Shown: piece after piece, positions 8,633 to 17,211 of the stretch
How the letters are laid out: each line of letters starts with the position of its first letter
How positions within the stretch are numbered: the first letter of the stretch is position 1
Program-made: the position numbers and the translations under genes
Notes under the pieces: model-generated
Database searches by the model: none
Told to the model about the DNA's origin: nothing
What the model saw: only the letters and a program-made list of their open reading frames with translations
Assembly (NCBI RefSeq): GCF_004307995.1
Contig: NZ_SIRE01000013.1
Span: 62,001-126,000 of the forward strand
DNA: 64,000 nt
DNA from: Paenibacillus thalictri
GTDB taxonomy: Bacteria; Bacillota; Bacilli; Paenibacillales; NBRC-103111
Reading direction: 5' to 3'

Positions 8633-10274
8633 CGATGAGCCGTTTGTTGTAGATGATTTGGCCGATACGCTTCCTTGGGAAGAAATCGGAATTGGCTTAG
8701 TGTACAAGGCTTATTCCGGTGTCGAAGCGCTGGAAATCTTGAAGTCTAATCCGATTGACGTCATGATTACGGACATTCAGATGCCGGAGCTGAACGGCTT
8801 GGAGCTGCTGGAGCAGGTGAACCGCAATTGGAAGCGCGTCAAGTGCCTGCTTTTGTCCGGTCATGCCGAGTTTTCTTATGCGCAGCAGGCGATCAAACAT
8901 CACATATGCGACTATTTGTTAAAACCGATCGGCGACGAGGAAGTGCTGGAGAAGGTCGGACTGGTTGTCCAGGCGCTGCAGAAGGAGCGGGAAGAAAGCC
9001 AGAACTACCAGCGGATTGTGAAAGCGTTTGAAGAAAATTTGCCGAAGCTGCGGGGCGACTTTCTTGGGGAGCTGCTGCAGGGGAAAGTGTTTTCGGCCAA
9101 AGTGCTGACAGAGAAACTTCATTCGCTGAAAATAGCCGTACCGCACAATTGCTTTGCGCTTATGCTGGCTAGGCTGGAGGGAGAGATGCTGGAGTTCGAT
9201 TTTTACAATCTTTCCCTGATGGAATTTGCGGTTATCAATATTGCTGAGGAAATTTTTCATCCCGGCTTTCGCTTGTGGTCCTGCAAGGATGTGCACGGAT
9301 ATTTGAGCTTTATGGTGCTGCTTCCGGAAGATCAGGCAAACGACGGGCAGTGGGCGACGGCGCAAGGAAGAGAAGAGCTGGAACATCAGCTGGAGCTGAT
9401 GGGTTCCCAATTGCAGATGAATGTAAGCAAATATTTAAAGGGCACGGTATCCGTCTTGCTGCATAAATGGGGCAGCTTCCCGCAGGACATCCCGAAGTTG
9501 TATCAGGACAGCTTGTTGTCGCTGCGCCGCCGCGTCGGAAACCAAAGCGAGATGCTTGTTTGTGTTACGGACGAAACGGAGCAGCTGCCGGTGCAGGCGC
9601 TGCACAAGCTGTATGAGCCGCCGCTTTTGATCCACCTGCTGGAATCGGGACAATGGGAGGTCATGCGGGAGAAGCTGACCGGCATTGTTCACGAAATCAG
9701 AACAAAACATGCCGATTCCCCGGAGTATTTGATCGAGGCGTTTTTTTCCATATATGCCGCTTTCAGCTCTTATGCTCATAAAAACGGACGTGAATTGGCG
9801 GATATGATCGGTTCGGAGATGGTCCATGTGGCGGGGACGGGGATTACGGCGTACCGTTCGCTGGAGGTTCTGGAGAATTGGATCTTTGAAGCGGCCCGTT
9901 TACTGCAGCAAAGCATGGAACACGACACACGCAGCGACCGGGAAAGCGCCGTGAGCAAAATCCATCAGTTTGTTCAGCGGCATCTTGCCGACGATGTGTC
10001 GCTGCAGGCGATCGCCGATTATTTAAACATGCACCCCGTCCACGTCTCCCGGTTGTATAAGCTGGAAACCGACGAGAATTTGAGCGATTATGTGCTGCGG
10101 TTGAAGATGGAACTGGCGGCATCACTTTTGAGGAGCAACGATCTGAAAATTTACGAAATCGGCATGAAGCTGGGTTATCCGAATCCGAACTACTTTATTA
10201 AAGTATTTAAAAAACATTATGCGCTGACCCCGCAGGAATTCCGCTTAAAGCTGGAAGGCGGAGCGGCTAAATAA
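8610..10274 (+). CDS. YesN-type response regulator with AraC DNA-binding domain, pair 1
   Basis: A 554-residue regulator. The receiver domain (FQLLIVDDEPFVVDDLADTLPW) has phospho-acceptor Asp55 in ITDIQMPELNG and the Lys in LLKPIGDEE. A middle domain of about 290 residues typical of YesN proteins follows. The C-terminal AraC-type double helix-turn-helix is seen in VSLQAIADYLNMHPVHVSRLYK and KIYEIGMKLGYPNPNYFIKVFKKHY. The ATG at 8610 follows AAGGGG by 6 bases and matches the start of its paralogues; the in-frame ATG at 8604 touches the ribosome site. It probably activates the CUT1 operon starting at 10486. Confidence 0.88.
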   Translation: MFQLLIVDDEPFVVDDLADTLPWEEIGIGLVYKAYSGVEALEILKSNPIDVMITDIQMPELNGLELLEQVNRNWKRVKCLLLSGHAEFSYAQQAIKHHICDYLLKPIGDEEVLEKVGLVVQALQKEREESQNYQRIVKAFEENLPKLRGDFLGELLQGKVFSAKVLTEKLHSLKIAVPHNCFALMLARLEGEMLEFDFYNLSLMEFAVINIAEEIFHPGFRLWSCKDVHGYLSFMVLLPEDQANDGQWATAQGREELEHQLELMGSQLQMNVSKYLKGTVSVLLHKWGSFPQDIPKLYQDSLLSLRRRVGNQSEMLVCVTDETEQLPVQALHKLYEPPLLIHLLESGQWEVMREKLTGIVHEIRTKHADSPEYLIEAFFSIYAAFSSYAHKNGRELADMIGSEMVHVAGTGITAYRSLEVLENWIFEAARLLQQSMEHDTRSDRESAVSKIHQFVQRHLADDVSLQAIADYLNMHPVHVSRLYKLETDENLSDYVLRLKMELAASLLRSNDLKIYEIGMKLGYPNPNYFIKVFKKHYALTPQEFRLKLEGGAAK

Positions 10275-10291
10275 ATACGGGCAGTTTGAAC

Positions 10292-10328
10292 AACCGTAAG
10301 CGGATATTTTCCTGTTTATGGTTTTTTT
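10292..10328 (+). terminator. Terminator after pair 1 response regulator
   Basis: AACCGTAAGC (10292-10301) pairs with GTTTATGGTT (10314-10323) including two G-U pairs, followed by T7. It separates the regulatory genes from the binding-protein gene, which therefore needs its own promoter within 10329-10470. Confidence 0.7.
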
Positions 10329-10485
10329 GTTTCTAATGCGGGGCGCCGAGCAACTTACGTGCAATATCTTTATCGTGTTAAGGTTGTTCTACCGATGTTA
10401 AATTGTTGTCATTTTCAGGACCCGCCATTCGAATTACAATACATTTGTAGATAGATACAGTAGACGATTCAGGGAGGATCAGCAG

Positions 10486-11811
10486 ATGAAAAAGTGGGTA
10501 ACAACAACGTTGGCTGTAACCGTCATCACCTCGCTTGCAGCCGGCTGCAGCACTGCGGGTAAAACGGATGAGAAGGCTAAAACAGCCGACAAGCCAAAGC
10601 AGACCGTCACATTTTGGATGAAAAAGCAGCTGTTTGACGATCAGAATAAAGTCATTCAAGAGCGGGCCAAACAGTTCGGCGTTGAAAACAATGTGAATGT
10701 CAACATTGAATTGATCGCATACGAGGATTTTTATCCGAAGTGGACGGCGGCGATTGAATCGGGAGCGGTTCCCGACGTGTCGTTTTTCGGGTACCAGGAA
10801 GTCGGGCAATTTTATGCCAAAAACGTGCTTGAAGATGTAAGCGACCTGGTGCAGAAGCTGGAAGGGGCCAACGGGGAAATTCAGCCGTCCTTGAAAAAAG
10901 CGATCAGCTTTCAAGGAAAACAATATGCGATCCCGTTCTGGACGGAAACGCAGGTGCTGTATTACCGCAAAGATTTGCTGAAACAAGCGGGGTTTAACGA
11001 ACCTCCCAAAACATGGGACGAGTTCAGGAAGATGGCCAAAGCGCTGACGGACCCAAGCAAAGGCATTTATGGCGCAGGCATCGGTTACGGCAAAGGGAAT
11101 TCGGACGCGGAATTTTTTACGCGGAGTGTGATTTGGTCGTACGGCGGTTCTTTGGATACGAAAGACGGAAAGACGGTGAGCGTCAATACGCCGGAAACGG
11201 TCGAAGCGACCAAGTTCATCAGAGATATTTTCTTGACCGATAAAAGCACGCCGCCCAGCGCCGTCGGTTGGGATGACAGCGGCAACAACAAAGCTTATTT
11301 GAGCGGACAAGCGGCGATGATTCTGAACGTCGGAAGCATTATAGCTACGCTGAAAAAAGACAACCCCGATCTGTACGCCAACACAGGGCTCGCTCCTTAT
11401 CCCGTAGGACCGAAGGGCAGCTTTATTCCGGGGATCAGCAACAACCTGGGTATTTTCAAAAACTCGAAAAACAAAGATCTGGCCAAGAAGCTGGTCGAAT
11501 ACATCCTCACGCCGGATTGGTATAAGACATGGATTGAAAAAGGCGCTCCGCTGACAGGGCCGATCTACACGAAGTTAACAACGGAGCCGATTTGGCAGGA
11601 TCCAATGAATAAGGCGTTTGTCGATTCGGTGAAAGGTTTTACATTCTTGGGTTACCCAAGCGAATACAATCCGAAAGCGGGCGAAATATTTAACCTGCGG
11701 ATTGTGAATGACGCCTTCCAACGCCTCCTGCTGGATGCGAATTATTCTCCGGAAATGGCGGTCAAAGATTTGCATTCCAAAATTCAGGATGTATATAACC
11801 AGAAAAATTAG
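10486..11811 (+). CDS. CUT1 sugar ABC importer, substrate-binding lipoprotein (family 1)
   Basis: A 441-residue extracellular solute-binding protein. The lipoprotein signal has the lipobox LAAGC with Cys21 as the lipidated residue. The mature part follows the family 1 plan: TVTFWMKKQ at the first strand, PDVSFFGYQEVGQF, AIPFWTETQVLYYRKDLL, and the GQAAMILNVGSI segment near the hinge. It captures an oligosaccharide or sugar derivative at the membrane surface and hands it to the permeases at 11882-13596. GGGAGG about 9 bases upstream supports the ATG. It follows YesM/YesN pair 1, its probable regulator. The exact sugar is not recognisable. Confidence 0.88.
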   Translation: MKKWVTTTLAVTVITSLAAGCSTAGKTDEKAKTADKPKQTVTFWMKKQLFDDQNKVIQERAKQFGVENNVNVNIELIAYEDFYPKWTAAIESGAVPDVSFFGYQEVGQFYAKNVLEDVSDLVQKLEGANGEIQPSLKKAISFQGKQYAIPFWTETQVLYYRKDLLKQAGFNEPPKTWDEFRKMAKALTDPSKGIYGAGIGYGKGNSDAEFFTRSVIWSYGGSLDTKDGKTVSVNTPETVEATKFIRDIFLTDKSTPPSAVGWDDSGNNKAYLSGQAAMILNVGSIIATLKKDNPDLYANTGLAPYPVGPKGSFIPGISNNLGIFKNSKNKDLAKKLVEYILTPDWYKTWIEKGAPLTGPIYTKLTTEPIWQDPMNKAFVDSVKGFTFLGYPSEYNPKAGEIFNLRIVNDAFQRLLLDANYSPEMAVKDLHSKIQDVYNQKN

Positions 11812-11818
11812 TTGGACA

Positions 11819-11860
11819 TTGGCAATGGAATGATGGTCTTGCACCACGTTCCATTGCCAA
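11819..11860 (+). promoter_or_regulatory. Strong stem-loop between binding-protein and permease genes
   Basis: A perfect 12-bp stem (11819-11830 with 11849-11860, arm TTGGCAATGGAA) is followed by no T-run. It fits a 3'-stabilising or partly attenuating hairpin that lets the binding protein be made in excess over the permeases. Confidence 0.7.
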
Positions 11861-11881
11861 ATTAGTAAGGCGGGGTGCAAC

Positions 11882-12754
11882 TTGAAAACAAATGAAAACA
11901 ACAAACTTGCTTATGTTCTCATGAGTCCGGTTTTGATTTACCTGCTTGGCGTTATGGTGCTTCCTTTTGCTTGGGCGGTGTACTTAAGTTTTACGAATAA
12001 AGTGGTTGGGGTTCCGGCAACGTTTGTCGGTTTGAAAAATTATGCCGAGCTGATCAAAGATTCCCTGTTTTGGAAGGTTGTATGGAACACAATCGTATTT
12101 ACCTTAGTTGCCGTGATCGGCAAAACCGTTTTTGGCATGATTATGGCTTTGGTGCTGAATGAAAAAATCGTGCTGCGCAGCGTCTTCCGCGTGCTGCTGT
12201 TCCTTCCGTGGACCATTCCGACGATCGTTTCGGTATTTACTTGGCAGTGGATTTATTCCGATGTCGGCGGGGTTCTGAACTACATCATGATGAAGCTTGG
12301 TTTGATCGACAGGCAAATAGGCTGGCTGGCGTCTCCCGGTTTGGCGATGTTTTCCGTTATTTTGGTGAATGTGTGGAGAGGTATTCCTTTCATGGGGATT
12401 GCGATTTTGGCCGGGCTTCAGACCGTATCCAAGGAAATGTATGAAGCCGCTATGCTGGACGGCGCCGGAGCGATCAAAAGGTTCATTTATATGACACTTC
12501 CTTCGGTCAAGGAAGTGACGCTGCTGGCGGCGGTGATGACGACGATCTGGACGTTAAACGACTTTGAAATCATCTGGCTGCTAACCCGCGGGGGACCGGC
12601 GAACGGCACGCAAGTATTGTCGACGCTGAGTTACACGGTCGGTTTCCTGAACTTGAATTTGGGCAAAGCCATTGCGATTGCGATATTGACAATGCCACCG
12701 CTCATTATGCTTATCCATTTTGTGACTAAACGCTCGCTTTCATCAAAAGAGTAG
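11882..12754 (+). CDS. CUT1 ABC importer permease, MalF/UgpA type
   Basis: A 290-residue integral membrane protein with six hydrophobic segments (first at about residues 12-35, LMSPVLIYLLGVMVLPF). The cytoplasmic EAA loop is EAAMLDGAGAIKRFIYMTLPSVK (about 185-207, key residues E-A-A and the following G), where the ATPase docks. It forms a heterodimer with the permease at 12766. The start is TTG, 5-6 bases after GGCGGGG. No ATP-binding subunit is encoded in this operon, so a shared MsmX-type ATPase elsewhere is implied. Confidence 0.88.
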   Translation: MKTNENNKLAYVLMSPVLIYLLGVMVLPFAWAVYLSFTNKVVGVPATFVGLKNYAELIKDSLFWKVVWNTIVFTLVAVIGKTVFGMIMALVLNEKIVLRSVFRVLLFLPWTIPTIVSVFTWQWIYSDVGGVLNYIMMKLGLIDRQIGWLASPGLAMFSVILVNVWRGIPFMGIAILAGLQTVSKEMYEAAMLDGAGAIKRFIYMTLPSVKEVTLLAAVMTTIWTLNDFEIIWLLTRGGPANGTQVLSTLSYTVGFLNLNLGKAIAIAILTMPPLIMLIHFVTKRSLSSKE

Positions 12755-12765
12755 GTGATATAGGA

Positions 12766-13596
12766 ATGGAGAAAAACACGCTGGGAAAAAATATCGTCAT
12801 TTATACAACATTGGCCTTTATGCTCGTATGTGCTTTGTTTCCGCTGTATTGGATGCTGAACACCTCCTTTAAATCGCAAGGAGAGGTGTACAATATGGTG
12901 CCGACTTTCTTGCCGAAGCATTTCGGCTGGTCGGCTTATGAGAAGCTGATTACCGAGAAGCATTTTCTCGTTAATATTAAAAACAGTGTGGTCGTCTCGC
13001 TGCTTGTTTCTTTTGGTTCGATTGTCGTAAGTGTGCTAGCGGCTTATGCCATCTCAAAGCTGCGATTTCGCGGCAGGCGTTTTATGTCCCAAGGGATTTT
13101 GTACGCGTATTTAATGCCGCGAGCCGTCTTGTTTATTCCGCTGTACATGCTGGTATCGTCCATCGGCTTAAACGATTCGATCTGGGGGCTGATGATCATT
13201 TACCCGACAATTACGATCCCTTACGCGACGTGGATGCTGATATCGTATTTTAAATCCATCCCGGTCGAGATTGAGGAAGCGGCTCTGATCGACGGCTGCA
13301 CAAGAGTCCAGACGCTGCTGAAAATTATTTTTCCGCTGTCCGCGCCGGGTATTGCCGCCACATTTATATTCGCTTTTACGCTTTGCTGGAGCGAATACTT
13401 GTACGCGCTTGTTGTGGTGACCAAAAGCACGGACAAAACAATTACGCTGGCTTTATCCGATCTGATCGTCGGCGACGTATTTGCATGGGGGCCGTTAATG
13501 GGCGGTTCGATCATCGCATCGATCCCGATTCTCATCATGTACCTGTTTACATCGAAATATATGGTGAGCGGCATGACGGTAGGAGGCGTAAAATAA
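12766..13596 (+). CDS. CUT1 ABC importer permease, MalG/UgpE type
   Basis: A 276-residue permease with six hydrophobic segments. It carries the EAA loop EEAALIDGCTRVQTLLKIIFP (about 165-185) and the family C-terminal ending YMVSGMTVGGVK. It lies 11 bases after the partner permease and follows an AGGTGATATAGGA-type ribosome site. Together they form the transmembrane channel for the sugar bound by the lipoprotein at 10486. Confidence 0.88.
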   Translation: MEKNTLGKNIVIYTTLAFMLVCALFPLYWMLNTSFKSQGEVYNMVPTFLPKHFGWSAYEKLITEKHFLVNIKNSVVVSLLVSFGSIVVSVLAAYAISKLRFRGRRFMSQGILYAYLMPRAVLFIPLYMLVSSIGLNDSIWGLMIIYPTITIPYATWMLISYFKSIPVEIEEAALIDGCTRVQTLLKIIFPLSAPGIAATFIFAFTLCWSEYLYALVVVTKSTDKTITLALSDLIVGDVFAWGPLMGGSIIASIPILIMYLFTSKYMVSGMTVGGVK

Positions 13597-13613
13597 TAAC
13601 TTCCGAAATGATT

Positions 13614-13637
13614 GGGCCGGTCAGGTTAGGCTGGCCC
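13614..13637 (+). terminator. Possible weak terminator after the first CUT1 operon
   Basis: GGGCCGG (13614-13620) pairs with CTGGCCC (13631-13637) with one G-U pair. The following sequence has few T residues, so termination is probably incomplete and read-through into the gene at 13687 is possible. Confidence 0.4.
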
Positions 13638-13686
13638 TGTCTATAAATGAACTCGCTAAAAGCTTAAGCGAAAGGTTGCGGTTGCG

Positions 13687-14994
13687 ATGATTTTTCCCCG
13701 AATGCTGCCGGTCGAGCAGCTTTTCGAACGTCCGCGAGTGGCCGACCTGCCGGGCGCCCTGCGGGAGCAATTCGATACGGAGCGCGTCCGCGCCGCGATC
13801 AAACCCGGCACGCGCGTAGCGGTAGCGGTCGGGAGCCGTGGCATCGCCGATCTGCAGCTTATCGTCACTTGCGTTGTGCGAATGCTGCGTGAGCTCGGAG
13901 CCGAACCTTTTATCGTGCCGGCCATGGGCAGTCACGGCGGCGCAACAGCCGAGGGACAAACAGCCATTTTGGCGGATTACGGCATCACGGAAGCTGAGGT
14001 AGGCGCAGCGATCGTCAGCTCGATGGAGACGGTGCCGGCGGGACATACGGCAAACGGCGTGCCTTTATACTTCGACCGCCACGCGTATGAGGCCGATGCG
14101 ATCGTGTTGGTGGCGCGGGTGAAGGCACATACGGATTTCAAAGGAACGGTGGAGAGCGGACTGCTTAAGATGGCGGCGATCGGGCTTGGCAAACATCAAG
14201 GCGCGATTGCTTTGCACAGCCAAGGTTTTGACAGCTTTGCTTCCCTAATCCCCGGAGCCGGGCGCATTCTGATCGAAAAGACGCCAATTGCGTTGGGTGT
14301 CGCCATTATCGAAAATGCCTACGACGAAGTCGCCCGCATCGAGGTGCTTCCCGCTGAAGACATCGCAAGCCGGGAACCGGCATTGCTGGCCGAGGCCAAA
14401 AACCTTATGCCGCGATTGCAGCTCGCGGAAATCGATGTGCTTATCGTTGACGAGATCGGCAAAAACATCAGCGGGGCGGGCATGGATCCGAATATTACGG
14501 GCCGGTTCGCCGGGCCGGTTGACTATCCGCCGAAAGCTCCGAACGTGCAAAAGATCATCGTCCGCCAATTGACGCCGCAGTCGCACGGCAACGCTACGGG
14601 CATCGGCCTCGCCGACATTACGACCAAGCGGCTGGTCGAGCAAATTGATTTTCACAAGACATATACGAATTGCATCACGTCTACCGTGCTGACCGGAGCG
14701 AAAATACCGCTGACCGCGCCAAATGACCGCGAAGCGCTGGAGATTGCGATCCGGACTTGCAACCGGATTGATCCGGAGCGGGTAAACATCGTCTGGATTC
14801 AAAATACATTGTCGCTGCAGCATATTTACATTTCGGAAACGTATGGCGAGCTGCTTGACGCGACGGAAGGGCTGCGCATCATCGGGCCGCCGCAGCCGTT
14901 TTCTTTTGACGGGCAGGGTTGGCTGACGCGTCCCGACTTGTTCGGAGGCGCCGGGAGCCATGCGGAGAGTGCAGGCAAGTCCGGGCAGGAATGA
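13687..14994 (+). CDS. LarA-superfamily protein (lactate-racemase-like, possible nickel-pincer isomerase)
   Basis: A 435-residue protein of the LarA-like (DUF2088) superfamily. An N-terminal alpha/beta domain contains AVAVGSRGIADL and then PAMGSHGGAT with His83, where true lactate racemases have a THRPMT-type motif. Further on are VKAHTDFKG (His148), SGLLKM (Lys161) and GLGKHQG (His170), which resemble the histidines and the cofactor-binding lysine of LarA, although the spacing is not identical. Superfamily members racemise or epimerise 2-hydroxyacids using a nickel-pincer nucleotide. Its downstream neighbours are a hydroxyacid dehydrogenase and a DHDPS-type lyase, suggesting a sugar-acid pathway. 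No LarB, LarC or LarE cofactor genes lie in the window. The ribosome site upstream of the ATG is weak. Confidence 0.65.
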   Translation: MIFPRMLPVEQLFERPRVADLPGALREQFDTERVRAAIKPGTRVAVAVGSRGIADLQLIVTCVVRMLRELGAEPFIVPAMGSHGGATAEGQTAILADYGITEAEVGAAIVSSMETVPAGHTANGVPLYFDRHAYEADAIVLVARVKAHTDFKGTVESGLLKMAAIGLGKHQGAIALHSQGFDSFASLIPGAGRILIEKTPIALGVAIIENAYDEVARIEVLPAEDIASREPALLAEAKNLMPRLQLAEIDVLIVDEIGKNISGAGMDPNITGRFAGPVDYPPKAPNVQKIIVRQLTPQSHGNATGIGLADITTKRLVEQIDFHKTYTNCITSTVLTGAKIPLTAPNDREALEIAIRTCNRIDPERVNIVWIQNTLSLQHIYISETYGELLDATEGLRIIGPPQPFSFDGQGWLTRPDLFGGAGSHAESAGKSGQE

Positions 14995-15072
14995 GCGCTC
15001 TGCGTCTGCGGGCTCCGGAATGTCGCAGGGCAGGAGCCTAAAGTTTACACATGATCAGGAGGATTTCATCAC

Positions 15073-16035
15073 ATGCAGACATTTAAAATTTTGGTGACGG
15101 CGACGAATTATTCGGTATTGTGTGCGGAGGCCAAACAGCTGCTGGAGCAGAATCATTGCGAGCTGATTGAGAACCAGCTAGGAAGGCCTCATACTTTTGA
15201 AGAGCTGAAGTTATTGGTGGGAGACATCGACGGCGTGATTGCGGGTGTCGACACTTGGGACGAAGAAGTGTTTCGGATCGCTCTCAAGCTCAAAGTGATT
15301 GCCCGTTTCGGCGTCGGAGTCGATAATATCGACTTGGTGAAGGCATGCGAATACGGCGTACAAGTGACTAACGTCCCTGGCGGGAACGCCAATGCGGTGG
15401 CCGAACTGACGGTCGGGCTGATTTTAGCCGCTGTCCGCAATATCCCGGCATTGGACCAATCGGCGAAGCGAGGGTACTGGGACCGCCACGTAGGCACGGA
15501 GCTGGCAGGGAAGACAATCGGCCTGCTCGGATTTGGCAATATCGCTCAAATGGTGGCCCGCAAATTGCAGGGCTTTGACGTAAATATCATCGCTTACGAC
15601 AAATATCCGAACGAAACCAAAGCCAAGGAGCTGAATGTCTCGCTTGCGAGTTTCGAAGATGTGCTGCGTCAAAGCGACATCGTCAGCATGCACATGCCAA
15701 GCTTGAAGGAAACGTTTAAAGTGATGAGCTTCGCGCAATTTTCGATGATGAAGCCGACGGCCGCTTTTGTGAACACGGCGCGCGGGGCATTGGTCGATGA
15801 AGATGCGCTTTACGACGCGCTTCAATCGTCGCGAATAGCCGGAGCGGCAATCGACGTATACCAGCAGGAGCCGGTATCCCCGGACAATCCGCTGTTCCGT
15901 CTGAACAATATGATCACCACTCCGCATACGGCGGCCGAAACGTATGAGACATATCATAAAGTGAGCCTTGTCACGGCGCAAGCTGTGCTTGACGTATTGT
16001 CCGGCAAGAAGCCGCAAAACTTGCTTGAGGTGTAA
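15073..16035 (+). CDS. D-2-hydroxyacid dehydrogenase (phosphoglycerate-dehydrogenase-like)
   Basis: A 320-residue NAD-dependent dehydrogenase. The N-terminal substrate domain has GVIAGVDTWDEEVF and ARFGVGVDNIDL with its catalytic Arg region. The Rossmann part has GKTIGLLGFGNIAQMVARKL, NTARGALVDEDALYDAL with the second arginine region, the catalytic Glu in QQEPVSPDNPL and the His in TTPHTAA. There is no C-terminal ACT domain, so it is not the regulated serine-pathway enzyme. The placement between a LarA-like protein and a DHDPS-family lyase argues for oxidation of a sugar-derived 2-hydroxyacid. AGGAGG lies 8 bases before the ATG. Confidence 0.82.
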   Translation: MQTFKILVTATNYSVLCAEAKQLLEQNHCELIENQLGRPHTFEELKLLVGDIDGVIAGVDTWDEEVFRIALKLKVIARFGVGVDNIDLVKACEYGVQVTNVPGGNANAVAELTVGLILAAVRNIPALDQSAKRGYWDRHVGTELAGKTIGLLGFGNIAQMVARKLQGFDVNIIAYDKYPNETKAKELNVSLASFEDVLRQSDIVSMHMPSLKETFKVMSFAQFSMMKPTAAFVNTARGALVDEDALYDALQSSRIAGAAIDVYQQEPVSPDNPLFRLNNMITTPHTAAETYETYHKVSLVTAQAVLDVLSGKKPQNLLEV

Positions 16036-16087
16036 ACCGGCAAATTTATCTTTTACATACTACAAATAAGACAGGTGGTTATTGGAT

Positions 16088-16996
16088 ATGAAATATTTGC
16101 ACGGCGTAACAACAGCAATGGTAACTCCGTTTCATAAAGACGGCAGCGTGGATTTGGACAAAGTTGCGCAGCTCACCGAGTTTCTCATTTCCAAAGGCGT
16201 TCAATGTTTGTATCCGCTTGGCACGACCGGTGAAATGCTGAAGCTTTCCATCGCCGAGCGGAAGGCGATCGCCGAAACGGTAGTGAAGACGGCGGCAGGC
16301 CGTGTCACCGTCTATATTCATGTAGGCGCGATGACGCAAGATGAGGCCGTGGAGCTCGCACAGCATGCCCATCAGATCGGCGCTGACGGCATTGGCGCGG
16401 TGACGCCGGTGTTTTTTGGCGTGAACGACAGGGAGATGGAGGCATTTTATATTGCTGTAGCAAACAGCGTACCCGCCGATTTCCCGGTGTATCTGTACAA
16501 CATCCCGCAATGTGCTTCCAATGACCTAAAAGCGGAAGTCGCTCAGCGGATCGCATCGGCATGCAGCAATGTCGTTGGCATCAAATACAGTTATCCCGAT
16601 TTTCTAAGAACCAGTGAATACCTCAATATTAACGACGGGAGCTTTAAAGTGATGTTTGGTCCCGACCGGTTATGCCTTCCCGCCATGGCGATGGGCTGCG
16701 ACGGAACGGTATCCGGCGTTTCCTGCGTGTATCCGGAGCCGTTTGTCGCCCTTTACAAAGCTTTTCAGGACGGGGATCTGGAGAAGGCAAGACGGATTCA
16801 GAAACTTGCCGTCAAATATTGCGAAGCGCTGAGAAACGGCAGCAACATGTCTTATTTCAAGGAGGCGCTTAAGCTGCGCGGCATCGACGCCGGGTACATG
16901 AAAGCGCCGCAGCTGGATTTGACCGATGACGAGATTCATGATCTGCAGCAAAAACTCGCTGCAATCGATCAGGAGGCAAGCTCTGTTTTAGCGTGA
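16088..16996 (+). CDS. DHDPS/N-acetylneuraminate-lyase-family aldolase or dehydratase
   Basis: A 302-residue class I aldolase-fold protein. It shows the family signature GTTGEM near residue 46, the tyrosine in LYNIPQ (about 136-141) and the Schiff-base Lys166 in VVGIKYS, inside a TIM barrel with a helical C-terminal extension. Such enzymes act on pyruvate-derived 2-oxoacids: dihydrodipicolinate synthase, N-acetylneuraminate lyase, 2-keto-3-deoxy sugar-acid aldolases or dehydratases. The operon with a LarA-like protein and a hydroxyacid dehydrogenase favours a keto-deoxy sugar acid rather than lysine synthesis. The ATG at 16088 is 9 bases from AGGTGG; the in-frame TTG at 16082 is too close. 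Confidence 0.8.
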   Translation: MKYLHGVTTAMVTPFHKDGSVDLDKVAQLTEFLISKGVQCLYPLGTTGEMLKLSIAERKAIAETVVKTAAGRVTVYIHVGAMTQDEAVELAQHAHQIGADGIGAVTPVFFGVNDREMEAFYIAVANSVPADFPVYLYNIPQCASNDLKAEVAQRIASACSNVVGIKYSYPDFLRTSEYLNINDGSFKVMFGPDRLCLPAMAMGCDGTVSGVSCVYPEPFVALYKAFQDGDLEKARRIQKLAVKYCEALRNGSNMSYFKEALKLRGIDAGYMKAPQLDLTDDEIHDLQQKLAAIDQEASSVLA

Positions 16997-17048
16997 AAAC
17001 GGAAGGTTTTTATCGTGGTGTACAATCTATATGTAAAATTGTAAGGCG

Positions 17049-17084
17049 GTCTTAGTCCCGGATTTTAAGGGACTGAGACTTTTT
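17049..17084 (+). terminator. Rho-independent terminator
   Basis: An 11-bp stem (17049-17059 with 17069-17079, core AGTCCC/GGGACT, one G-U pair) is followed by T5. It ends the LarA-like operon before the oxidoreductase at 17212. Confidence 0.85.
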
Positions 17085-17211
17085 ATTTTGCTTATGGTAC
17101 ACCCCATGTACAAGAAATGATTGCAGTGAGCTGGAAATAGAAGTAATATGGATCTGTAAACATTGTTGAATTATACGATACATATTTTAATTTTATTGAG
17201 AGGTGGTTTTT

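Noticed and set aside
17016..17027. Possible further GntR-type operator (GTGGTGTACAAT)
   Set aside because: Only 9 of 12 matches and it lies before a terminator, not before a gene.
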